The notes beneath the pieces are model-generated. The model made no database searches and was not told the DNA's origin. It worked only from the letters and a program-made list of their open reading frames with translations. From NCBI GenBank assembly GCA_964616495.1, contig CAZTRF010000033.1, positions 1-10,007 on the forward strand: a DNA stretch of 10,007 bases, read 5' to 3'. Positions 1-6,693 of this stretch are shown in pieces (positions within the stretch are counted from its first letter, which is position 1; each line of letters begins with the position of its first letter). The position numbers were made by a program, and so were the translations under genes. Origin of the DNA: DAOSVX01 sp964616495 (GTDB lineage Bacteria > Bacillota_I > Bacilli_A > RF39 > UBA660).

Positions 1-10
1 CACCTACACT

Positions 11-16
11 ATTATA
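11..16 (-). promoter_or_regulatory. Possible extended -10 promoter for a gene beyond the left edge
   Basis: On the minus strand a perfect TATAAT lies at 16-11, preceded by TGT, which gives the extended -10 form TGnTATAAT. No good -35 is seen at the usual distance. It lies just past the terminator of the large surface-protein gene and points out of the window, so it would serve the next minus-strand gene. The region is very AT-rich and chance matches are easy. Confidence 0.35.
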
Positions 17-27
17 ACAAATATTTA

Positions 28-59
28 AGAGAAAAGCGAATAATTATTATATTCGCTTT
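28..59 (-). terminator. Intrinsic terminator of the giant surface-protein gene
   Basis: A perfect 10-bp stem (arms 50-59 and 33-42, GCGAATA core, 7-base loop) starts six bases past the TAA stop of the large gene. On the minus strand the 3' arm ends in TTT and continues as TCTCTT, an interrupted U-tract. Position and shape fit a rho-independent terminator; the imperfect U-tract is the only weakness. Two TAA codons in a row end the gene upstream of it. Confidence 0.7.
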
Positions 60-64
60 ATTTA

Positions 65-3000
65 TTATTCTCCATTTGTAGCATTACTTGATGTATCTAA
101 TTCAACTTTTAAACCTTCCATAGCTGAGTATTTTGTTCCTGATAAGTTCCAATACAATTTTTTGTCAACAATTGTTACTTCAGGATATAAAGCTAAATCT
201 GATTTATTAGTTATAGTAAACAATGTTGTTTGAACATTATTATTTAAATAACTAAATACAATTGGATAATATAATCCATTATCAGGTAAATCAATATCAA
301 TAATTCCTTCTACTGATTGTTTTTCACCAATCTTTTGAGCGATTGAATTAAATGCTTTATCTAGTTCGGTTTGACTATCAGCTTTATAAATTAATTTTGA
401 GCTTCCAGTTATGGCTAATAAATCTTTATAACCATCTTTTGCAGGATTAGCGGCATCACTACCAAAACCGATAGCAAATAAACTAGAATTATTTCTAACG
501 TATTCCACTTGAATTTCGGTTCCTTTTATTCTATCATTATCATCATCTTCACCATAAGGGCCATTAGCTCCATCGGTTAATAGAACAGTAAAGGTATCAG
601 CATTAGTTGTTAAATATTTCAAGCCATAATTATCTCGATAAGTGCTACTTTTAATAATGTTTTGAGCAATAGTTAAAGCTCCAGTTATATTAGTTCCACC
701 TTCAGCTTTTAAGTTAGTACCAATATTTGGAATCCAACTATTTAAATCATAAGTTCCCATCATGTAAGCATCGACATTACTATAGTTATTCCATTTTTCA
801 ATAGGTCCATAATAGCTTCCATTTTTCTTCCATCTATGCTGTTCATTACCGATAAGAATAACATTTAAAGTTAACTTAGTATTGTTCTTTGTAGCATCTG
901 CTTTTAATTTGTTAATAAATTGTTGAGCAGCCACTTCTAGAGCATCAATTCTCTTTGTATTATCAGTACTGCTTATACTATAAGACATACTGCCAGACAA
1001 GTCTAAGATTAAGATAACATTTTTATCTTTAGCATTTTCAGTCGTTGCACTTGCTGATTTTTGAACTTCAATGCTACTTGTTTTTTCATCTATTTTAGTA
1101 TTATTAACTGTTTTTACAGTAACTTTTGTATCAAATGCATCGTTAACTGAATGATCATCTTTAACTGTACTACTAAATGATAACTCAATACTTCCATTTG
1201 CTGGAATTACAATATTATTTAATGAAGTAACAGTTTCAGTTGTAGTTACATTCCCAGATGCATCTTTGTAAGTAATAGTATATTCAGTGCCAATATTTCC
1301 ATCAGAAGTTATTCCTAAATTTACTGAAATATTTTTACTTTCTTTATTAGAAACTGTAATATTATATCCAACTAGAGTTTTAGGTTCAGCTTGTTTACCA
1401 TTCTTAGGGTAGTTTGCAACTAAGTTTCCCAACTCTATAGTAGGTACAATTTCTACTCTATTAGTTGTAGCAGTTAAAGTAATATTTCCCGCTGGCATTT
1501 CAATAGTTGTAGCAGCTTTTAAAGCACCTTCTAAGTCGGCTAATAAAGTAGTATTACTTGAAGCCCATTTTGCAAAAGTAATTGCATAGTTTTCTTCGGT
1601 TTTTAGTATAGCACTAATGTCTACGCTAGTACCATATTTATAAGTTCCAGCTCCCGTTACACTAGTAACATTAGTATCTTTTTCTAAGGTTAACGTATAA
1701 CTTATTCTGTTGTAATAAATATTAATTACAGTGCTTCCATTAGCGGCTATAGCTAATTGAGTAAATGCTTGGGCCGTAAAGCCTTCATATTCATTAGCTT
1801 CAGCTGCAGTATTTTCTCCAGTTGTTCCTGCCATTTCTTTTGAGAAATTAGGAGTATCTGGATATCCACCTTCTAAAGTTTCTAAATAATGATTTACATT
1901 ATATTTAGTATTGTTAGCAGGTATCCAAATCGCTGTTAAAGTTGTATTAGCACTACCCATTGTAAGTGCTTTTTCTACTAAAGTTGAATCAGTAGCACCA
2001 CTAATTGTCCAACCACCAAATACATATCCTTCTTTTGTTGGATCAACTATTGTTTTAGCACTGTTATATAAAACGTTTTCATAAACTGTATTTTCAGTAC
2101 TATTATTATATTTTCCACCATTTGGATTAACTGTTAAACTATAACTATTAATATTCCATTTAGCGGTTATTTTGGCATTTTCATAACCCATTGTAAATAT
2201 CTTATTTACTAGGCTTGAACCTGCTCCTTGTAATGTCCAACCATCAAAGGTATAACCCGTTCTTGTTGGATCAGTGATATTTGAAGTTTTTGTATATTCA
2301 ATAGTTTGAGGAGTTACTCCTGTCCATGAACCATTATTAGCATCGACAACTAACTGATAAGAATTTAATTCACAATTTGAATAAACTGTTTCATTAGCTT
2401 TAATATTATTAAATATTGTCTTATTCCATGTACATGTTTTTCCTACAACAGATGTTATTTCAGGAATATCAGTCATATTGCTTCCCCAATTTACGGTTTT
2501 TGGAATTTGAGTATTATCAGTATCAATGAAAGTAATTGTATATGACTTAATTGTCCAATGTCCGTAATATTGTTTATCACCAGTTGTTCCCGGAACGATT
2601 CCGTTTACTTTAACTCCTTCAGTAGCTAGTGTATACCAACCATCAAAATTATGTGATTCACTACTTGCATTATTAAAGGTTATTTCACTTGAAATTGTAT
2701 ATTCACTTGGATTAGTTGGAGTAACTGAATTAGTTACCACACCATCATTCATAGTAAATTTCAAATTATAAATTGCTTCAGTCCATTTTGCATATAAAGT
2801 TAAGCTCTTTTTAACACTGTCAGTTAAGAAGTTCCATTCATTTGTTAATGATACTTCTTTAAACCATCCAGCAAAATCATAACCTTCCTTTGTTGGAACT
2901 ACTTTATTAATTTTATCATTGTAATGAAGTCCAGTTATTTTTGAAACTGTGCTTCCACCATTTGATTCAAAATCAACTATGTATTCATTAGCTGTCCAAT

Positions 3001-5128
3001 GAGCATATAAAGTAACGTTTCCAGTTTCTCCACCAGCTAAAGTGGTTATTTTATTATTATTAACGTCATACCATCCATCAAATCTATGAGATAAACTTGA
3101 TGCATTAGTTAAATTATAAAGAGTAGTTATTATTGTATATGTATTTAAAGTATTGGTATGAGCGGCACCAGTTACTTCATTACCAACAGTGTCATCATTT
3201 AAATCATAGATTACACTATAACTATTAATATTCCATTTAGCGGTTATTTTGGCATTTTCATAACCCATTGTAAATATCTTATTTACTAGGCTTGAACCTG
3301 CTCCTTGTAATGTCCAACCATCAAAGGTATAACCCGTTCTTGTTGGATCAGTGATATTTGAAGTTTTTGTATATTCAATAGTTTGAGGAGTTACTCCTGT
3401 CCATGAACCATTATTAGCATCGACAACTAACTGATAAGAATTTAATTCACAATTTGAATAAACTGTTTCATTAGCTTTAATATTATTAAATATTGTCTTA
3501 TTCCATGTACATGTTTTTCCTACAACAGATGTTATTTCAGGAATATCAGTCATATTGCTTCCCCAATTTACGGTTTTTGGAATTTGAGTATTATCAGTAT
3601 CAATGAAAGTAATTGTATATGACTTAATTGTCCAATGTCCGTAATATTGTTTATCACCAGTTGTTCCCGGAACGATTCCGTTTACTTTAACTCCTTCAGT
3701 AGCTAGTGTATACCAACCATCAAAATTATGTGATTCACTACTTGCATTATTAAAGGTTATTTCACTTGAAATTGTATATTCACTTGGATTAGTTGGAGTA
3801 ACTGAATTAGTTACCACACCATCATTCATAGTAAATTTCAAATTATAAATTGCTTCAGTCCATTTAGCATAAATAGTTGTATCTTCTAATACTTGATCAT
3901 TATCAAAATCCCATGCATTAGAGAAAGCACTTTCTTTATACCATCCGTCAAATATATATCCTGTTTCAGATAAAGCCCCCGGATTTGGAACTAAAGATTT
4001 ATATAAAATTTTTGTTATATCCGCAGGCCTTGTGCCATGTTCACTAACAAAGTTAACTTTATAATATTCTTTATAATCAATTATTTCATTTTCATTGCTA
4101 TCTTCAGCCCATACTGCGTAAAGTGTTTTATCTTCGGCAATCTGAAATTTATTATTAACTAATACAACTGCATCTTCTTCAGCTTGTGTTGTTAGTAATG
4201 GATGTTTATCAAAACTCCATCCTATGAAGACGGCTTTTACTCTGCTTGGCACTAAAGATGTAAGAGTTATATCATCAAATGAAGGTAAATAATCATTTTT
4301 GTCTTCAATATCAACTAGTGAAATCCCTCCATTTAAATCGTATCTAACATGAACATATTCTTCATAATCTTTTATTTCATTTTCATTACGATCATCAGTA
4401 TAGATTGCTCTAACCTCTTCATTTTTTGTGACATTGACATAATTTCCTTGCCAATAATCAAATACTCTTTTATCATGTTTTGGAGGTACTGGAGTTGTTG
4501 ATGTTGCTCCGCTTTCCACTTCGTAAACTGCAATTACCGAGTTATCTTCATTATCAATGAATGTTACTTTATAGGTTATTATTTCAGGTACGACTACTGT
4601 AGAATTATAAATTGTTCTAGTTGTAACATCGCTTCTAACGTTGGTATAACTCTTAGTCCAACCATTAAATACATAGCCATTATAAGCAATAACTAATGGT
4701 GCAGTTGCATTCATTCCTACTAATACTCTTTGAGTTTTCATAGTCTTATTAGTCATACTATTAATGAATGTAACAGTATATCTTTGATCTTTATCATCAT
4801 CGACACCATTATTATTAATATCATCAGCATAACAAGTTTCAACAGTCATATTTTCTAATATTTCTGTTAAATTTGCTTTTTCTTCAGTATTTTCATAACA
4901 CCAATACTTAAAGATCACATTGTCATGTGATGGTACATTTGGAGCTTCTACCTCCTTTCCAACTTCAACAGTTTTTGTTCCTAAATTTTTGTTATCATAG
5001 CTATCAATAAAAGTAACATCTCTAGTTGATAGAATATCGTTTTCAGCTGGATTACCAAAAGTCATCATAAAGAAACTAAGTAATAGGAAAACTAAAATAG
5101 CTATAATTCTCTTTTTGTTAAATTGCAT
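65..5128 (-). CDS. Giant secreted InlB-repeat protein with a C-terminal von Willebrand A domain
   Basis: Probable adhesin of 1687 residues. Residues 5-24 form a signal peptide or N-terminal membrane segment (KKR, then a hydrophobic run). About residues 36-1100 are InlB B-repeat/Flg_new-like modules, recognised by recurring TFI(D), Y.F.GW and YAKW/A.W blocks. Three acidic DxNxN linkers (102-112, 245-254, 343-351) resemble calcium-binding loops. A YNVNHYLE module (about 1105-1175) follows, then a beta-rich domain (about 1250-1360). A vWA domain spans about 1368-1580, with a complete MIDAS: D1376-x-S-x-S, T1479 and D1519. Residues 422-638 and 781-997 are encoded by identical DNA. The start is the ATG at 5126-5128, behind a Shine-Dalgarno-like AAGGGTGG (5144-5137). 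The chain ends in ATNGE with no LPxTG/NPxTx motif, membrane anchor or charged tail, so how it stays on the cell is unclear. A c-di-GMP-I riboswitch with a terminator precedes it. The partner bound is unknown; adhesion is inferred from the domains. Confidence 0.9.
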   Translation of the reverse strand: MQFNKKRIIAILVFLLLSFFMMTFGNPAENDILSTRDVTFIDSYDNKNLGTKTVEVGKEVEAPNVPSHDNVIFKYWCYENTEEKANLTEILENMTVETCYADDINNNGVDDDKDQRYTVTFINSMTNKTMKTQRVLVGMNATAPLVIAYNGYVFNGWTKSYTNVRSDVTTRTIYNSTVVVPEIITYKVTFIDNEDNSVIAVYEVESGATSTTPVPPKHDKRVFDYWQGNYVNVTKNEEVRAIYTDDRNENEIKDYEEYVHVRYDLNGGISLVDIEDKNDYLPSFDDITLTSLVPSRVKAVFIGWSFDKHPLLTTQAEEDAVVLVNNKFQIAEDKTLYAVWAEDSNENEIIDYKEYYKVNFVSEHGTRPADITKILYKSLVPNPGALSETGYIFDGWYKESAFSNAWDFDNDQVLEDTTIYAKWTEAIYNLKFTMNDGVVTNSVTPTNPSEYTISSEITFNNASSESHNFDGWYTLATEGVKVNGIVPGTTGDKQYYGHWTIKSYTITFIDTDNTQIPKTVNWGSNMTDIPEITSVVGKTCTWNKTIFNNIKANETVYSNCELNSYQLVVDANNGSWTGVTPQTIEYTKTSNITDPTRTGYTFDGWTLQGAGSSLVNKIFTMGYENAKITAKWNINSYSVIYDLNDDTVGNEVTGAAHTNTLNTYTIITTLYNLTNASSLSHRFDGWYDVNNNKITTLAGGETGNVTLYAHWTANEYIVDFESNGGSTVSKITGLHYNDKINKVVPTKEGYDFAGWFKEVSLTNEWNFLTDSVKKSLTLYAKWTEAIYNLKFTMNDGVVTNSVTPTNPSEYTISSEITFNNASSESHNFDGWYTLATEGVKVNGIVPGTTGDKQYYGHWTIKSYTITFIDTDNTQIPKTVNWGSNMTDIPEITSVVGKTCTWNKTIFNNIKANETVYSNCELNSYQLVVDANNGSWTGVTPQTIEYTKTSNITDPTRTGYTFDGWTLQGAGSSLVNKIFTMGYENAKITAKWNINSYSLTVNPNGGKYNNSTENTVYENVLYNSAKTIVDPTKEGYVFGGWTISGATDSTLVEKALTMGSANTTLTAIWIPANNTKYNVNHYLETLEGGYPDTPNFSKEMAGTTGENTAAEANEYEGFTAQAFTQLAIAANGSTVINIYYNRISYTLTLEKDTNVTSVTGAGTYKYGTSVDISAILKTEENYAITFAKWASSNTTLLADLEGALKAATTIEMPAGNITLTATTNRVEIVPTIELGNLVANYPKNGKQAEPKTLVGYNITVSNKESKNISVNLGITSDGNIGTEYTITYKDASGNVTTTETVTSLNNIVIPANGSIELSFSSTVKDDHSVNDAFDTKVTVKTVNNTKIDEKTSSIEVQKSASATTENAKDKNVILILDLSGSMSYSISSTDNTKRIDALEVAAQQFINKLKADATKNNTKLTLNVILIGNEQHRWKKNGSYYGPIEKWNNYSNVDAYMMGTYDLNSWIPNIGTNLKAEGGTNITGALTIAQNIIKSSTYRDNYGLKYLTTNADTFTVLLTDGANGPYGEDDDNDRIKGTEIQVEYVRNNSSLFAIGFGSDAANPAKDGYKDLLAITGSSKLIYKADSQTELDKAFNSIAQKIGEKQSVEGIIDIDLPDNGLYYPIVFSYLNNNVQTTLFTITNKSDLALYPEVTIVDKKLYWNLSGTKYSAMEGLKVELDTSSNATNGE
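2138..2788 (-). repeat. 651-bp direct repeat, copy 2 (encodes residues 781-997)
   Basis: Compared base by base, this block is identical to 3215-3865 over its whole length; the match breaks at 2137/3214 on one side and 2789/3866 on the other. It encodes 217 residues covering several InlB-type modules, including the paired cysteines C899 and C919. Silent sites are identical too, so the copies are recent or are kept identical by gene conversion. Confidence 0.95.
3215..3865 (-). repeat. 651-bp direct repeat, copy 1 (encodes residues 422-638)
   Basis: Same orientation and sequence as 2138-2788, at an offset of 1077 bp, which is 359 codons, so both are read in the same frame. The 426 bp between the copies encode related but diverged InlB modules. 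The flanking modules also differ, so the pattern is A-B-A and not a simple tandem array. Confidence 0.95.
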
Positions 5129-5161
5129 TATTTAACCACCCTTCTTTTTCTTATTTTTGTG

Positions 5162-5191
5162 TAAAAAAAGTTGCAGAAATAAAACTGCAAC
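5162..5191 (-). terminator. Terminator of the c-di-GMP riboswitch expression platform
   Basis: On the minus strand GTTGCAG (5191-5185) pairs with CTGCAAC (5176-5170) across an 8-base loop, and seven T follow (5169-5163). It lies about 35 bases before the start codon of the giant gene, inside its leader. Its 5' arm contains the TTGC that closes the aptamer (5190-5187), so the two structures cannot form together. Confidence 0.85.
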
Positions 5192-5262
5192 TGACTACCA
5201 TATACCGGTTGGTATGAAGGTTCTTAAGCTTTGCGTCACCTCTTTTCAGAGGTTTTGCTAAT
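5185..5262 (-). promoter_or_regulatory. Cyclic-di-GMP-I (GEMM-I) riboswitch
   Basis: On the minus strand the leader shows the GEMM-I signature in order. GCAA begins at 5258. A 6-bp stem ACCTCT/AGAGGT (5253-5248 and 5243-5238) is capped by a GAAA tetraloop (5247-5244). The hallmark GACGCAAAGC follows at 5237-5228. A second hairpin, ATACC-AACC-GGTAT, lies at 5215-5202, followed by ATGGTAGTCAGTTGC. The opening GCAA (5258-5255) can pair with the closing TTGC (5190-5187). This matches the family layout of a GAAA tetraloop arm, a GACGCAAAGC strand and a receptor arm. Family knowledge: it senses the second messenger c-di-GMP. Inference: because TTGC is also part of the terminator arm, ligand-stabilised aptamer should favour read-through (ON) into the giant surface protein. 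Confidence 0.88.
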
Positions 5263-5278
5263 ATAAAAACACACAAAA

Positions 5279-5307
5279 ATAAAATTTACACTGTAAGTTT
5301 ACATCAA
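5279..5307 (-). promoter_or_regulatory. Promoter of the riboswitch and giant surface-protein gene
   Basis: Minus-strand TTGATG (5307-5302) and TTTTAT (5284-5279) are 17 bases apart, and the predicted start near 5272 falls just ahead of the aptamer. Directly upstream is a self-complementary A/T tract (5306-5319, A6-CG-T6) that could act as a bent UP-like element. The -10 matches consensus at only four of six positions. Confidence 0.45.
5286..5303. promoter_or_regulatory. Possible operator: alternating TTACA / TGTAA half-sites in the promoter spacer
   Basis: Within the spacer of the adhesin promoter and touching its -35 are TTACA (5286-5290), TGTAA (5292-5296) and TTACA (5299-5303). They form two overlapping inverted repeats with 1-base and 2-base gaps. 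The position suits a repressor or spacer-binding activator, but no regulator gene is present and the half-sites are short and AT-rich. Confidence 0.3.
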
Positions 5308-5380
5308 AAAACGTTTTTTTGCAACTGTTATTTCCTTTTTTTCAATATTTTCTGCTTAAAATATTATATTCTGACTAATT

Positions 5381-5402
5381 AAAAAAATGTCTTTCGACAT
5401 TT
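5381..5402 (-). terminator. Intrinsic terminator after the signal peptidase gene
   Basis: On the minus strand AAATGTC (5402-5396), loop GAAA (5395-5392) and GACATTT (5391-5385) form a 7-bp hairpin that runs into seven T in total (5387-5381). It overlaps the TAA stop of the signal peptidase gene (5403-5401) and separates the sirA-yneF-signal peptidase unit from the riboswitch-controlled gene. The gap 5129-5400 otherwise holds only the promoter, riboswitch and terminator listed separately. Confidence 0.85.
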
Positions 5403-5952
5403 ACGTTTTACCTATTTCACTTATTGGCCATATTTTAAATAATGATTTGCCAACGATGTTATCTTTTTTTATTAAACCAAGAGATGGATCTCTGCTATCT
5501 AAAGAATCCCCCCTATTATCCCCTAAAACTAAATACATATCATTAGGAATAATTCCTTCAGGGCAATTGGCTTTATTGCAGATATCTTCAAACATGAAAT
5601 TTCTAGTAACAACATCTTCTTCTAAGTAGTTTTCTTTATATCCAATACCATCAATATATAAAATTCCATTTAAATAATGAATTTCTTCTCCAGGAAGACC
5701 AATTATTCTTTTAACGTATAGTTTTCCGTCATTTGTTTTGAGAGCTACTATTTGATTTCTTTTTATTTTCCCAATCTTTACTCCGATTTTAGATAAAACT
5801 GCTACATCACCATCTTTTAAAACAGGACTCATTGAATTACCAACAATTTGTTGAAAAGAAACAACATACAAAAAAACTACTATCGCTATAACTATAACAA
5901 TAATATATTTAAAAGTGTCTTTAAAAAATTCGGTAATCTCTCTTAAGTCCAT
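5401..5952 (-). CDS. lepB: Type I signal peptidase (signal peptidase I)
   Basis: This membrane-bound serine protease removes signal peptides from proteins exported by Sec or Tat. It has 183 residues, typical of the short Gram-positive SipS-like form, with one N-terminal membrane anchor (about residues 15-32). The catalytic serine lies in GNSMSP (S40), and the general-base lysine in YVKRIIGLPGE (K81). The conserved box GDNRGDSLDSR is at 144-154. Both catalytic residues are present, so this is an active peptidase and not one of the degenerate SipA-like pilus assembly factors. C125 and C130 could form a small external disulfide. The ATG at 5950-5952 lies six bases after the yneF stop, with no good Shine-Dalgarno sequence, so translation is probably coupled to yneF. 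A terminator follows at once. Likely clients are the secreted proteins at 65-5128 and 7608-8498. Confidence 0.95.
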   Translation of the reverse strand: MDLREITEFFKDTFKYIIVIVIAIVVFLYVVSFQQIVGNSMSPVLKDGDVAVLSKIGVKIGKIKRNQIVALKTNDGKLYVKRIIGLPGEEIHYLNGILYIDGIGYKENYLEEDVVTRNFMFEDICNKANCPEGIIPNDMYLVLGDNRGDSLDSRDPSLGLIKKDNIVGKSLFKIWPISEIGKT

Positions 5953-5958
5953 AAACCG

Positions 5959-6177
5959 TTACATATACCTATTCATTTGTTTCATCATTTGATTAACTTG
6001 TTTTTGACTAGGCTTTCTACCCATTCCACTCATTAATGTTTCAATCATTTTTTCATTAATAGGTGGATTTTTCTTTAAATATTTTTTAGTTACTCCTCTA
6101 GCTATTAAAAATCCCGCTATAAGTCCAGGAATTAAACCAGCTAATATAAGCAATACCTGACTTAACCATGTAGGCAT
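5959..6177 (-). CDS. yneF: YneF family small membrane protein (UPF0154)
   Basis: Small single-pass membrane protein of unknown function, 72 residues from the start chosen here, which is about the usual length of the family. One membrane segment near the N-terminus is followed by the family hallmark YLKKNPPINEKMIETLMSGM and then GRKPSQKQVNQMMKQM. An ATG eight codons upstream (6199-6201) is rejected as start because it overlaps a perfect TATAAT -10 (6205-6200). The ATG at 6175-6177 has a Shine-Dalgarno-like AAGAGTGAT (6189-6181). In B. subtilis yneF directly follows tkt and sirA (yneE), and the same order is seen here. The gene for signal peptidase I follows after six bases. Confidence 0.9.
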   Translation of the reverse strand: MPTWLSQVLLILAGLIPGLIAGFLIARGVTKKYLKKNPPINEKMIETLMSGMGRKPSQKQVNQMMKQMNRYM

Positions 6178-6199
6178 ACAATCACTCTTTTCTAAAACC

Positions 6200-6228
6200 A
6201 TTATATTAAATATAATTCTATTTCACAA
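6200..6228 (-). promoter_or_regulatory. Promoter for yneF and the signal peptidase gene
   Basis: Minus-strand TTGTGA (6228-6223), a spacer of exactly 17 bases, then a perfect TATAAT (6205-6200). It fills the short gap after the TAG stop of the sirA-like gene. Transcription would start near 6193, leaving a leader of about 15 bases that still contains the Shine-Dalgarno sequence of the 6177 start. Confidence 0.6.
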
Positions 6229-6231
6229 GTC

Positions 6232-6642
6232 CTAAATCAAATTTTCTAGCCAAAAATAATCTTTATTTTGAAAATCACATACAAATATATTTTTATTTCC
6301 TACCTCTTTTAAGAAAGACGGCGTATCAATAGTTGTCTTTATTTTCAGGTATAATTTTTTTATTGTTAATTCGGTCGATTCATCACTGTAGTAATTATTA
6401 ATAATGTGAATATTGTTAAACTTTGTATAAAAATTATTGTTTCGATTAATATCAAATAATTGATGATTAATTTTATTTTTATTAAAGGGAGTTATCATTT
6501 GAGTAAAAAGCCCATAGGCAACCAAAATATCTGTTTTAGGAAAATTATATAACTCGTTAAAAGTCTTAAATAAAGTATAAGGATTATCTATGGTTAAAGA
6601 CCTAAATTCATCACTAATATTAAATAAATAAAAAACTCTCAT
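6232..6642 (-). CDS. sirA: SirA-like inhibitor of DnaA / replication initiation
   Basis: In B. subtilis SirA (YneE) binds the N-terminal domain of DnaA and blocks replication initiation at the onset of sporulation. This 136-residue soluble protein has no signal peptide and resembles the family at both ends. The start (FYLFNISDEF, then a TLF..F.ELY block) parallels the YYTYLIKEEF / MFELFQDY region of SirA. The end (NIFVCDFQNKDYFWL, about 118-132) parallels FLAMDFNTKRYGWL. The middle is poorly conserved, as is usual in this family. The neighbours support the call: yneF follows directly, and tkt lies upstream with two inserted genes between. The ATG at 6640-6642 follows AGTGGTGAT (6654-6646). 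No convincing promoter or terminator separates it from the sortase gene, so it may be co-transcribed. Whether it serves sporulation here is unknown. Confidence 0.78.
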   Translation of the reverse strand: MRVFYLFNISDEFRSLTIDNPYTLFKTFNELYNFPKTDILVAYGLFTQMITPFNKNKINHQLFDINRNNNFYTKFNNIHIINNYYSDESTELTIKKLYLKIKTTIDTPSFLKEVGNKNIFVCDFQNKDYFWLENLI

Positions 6643-6693
6643 AATATCACCACTAAAAGTGTATCAAAAGAGTTTGTCATTTTTTGTCGTAAA

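Noticed and set aside
2138..3865. A CRISPR array or mobile element explaining the identical repeats
   Set aside because: The repeats are two long coding blocks within one open frame, with no short spacers, terminal inverted repeats or transposase.
65..5128. Mycoplasma-type code (TGA as tryptophan), suggested by the high AT content
   Set aside because: All genes read full length with standard stops, tryptophans are TGG, and no in-frame TGA has to be read through.
5387..5629. An 80-codon open frame on the plus strand
   Set aside because: It lies inside the signal peptidase gene on the opposite strand, resembles no known family, starts in the terminator hairpin and has no ribosome binding site.
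5401..5952. A SipA-like pilus chaperone with a dead signal peptidase site, given the adjacent giant surface protein
   Set aside because: Both catalytic residues (S40 and K81) and the GDNRGDSLDSR box are intact, and a terminator separates it from the surface-protein gene.
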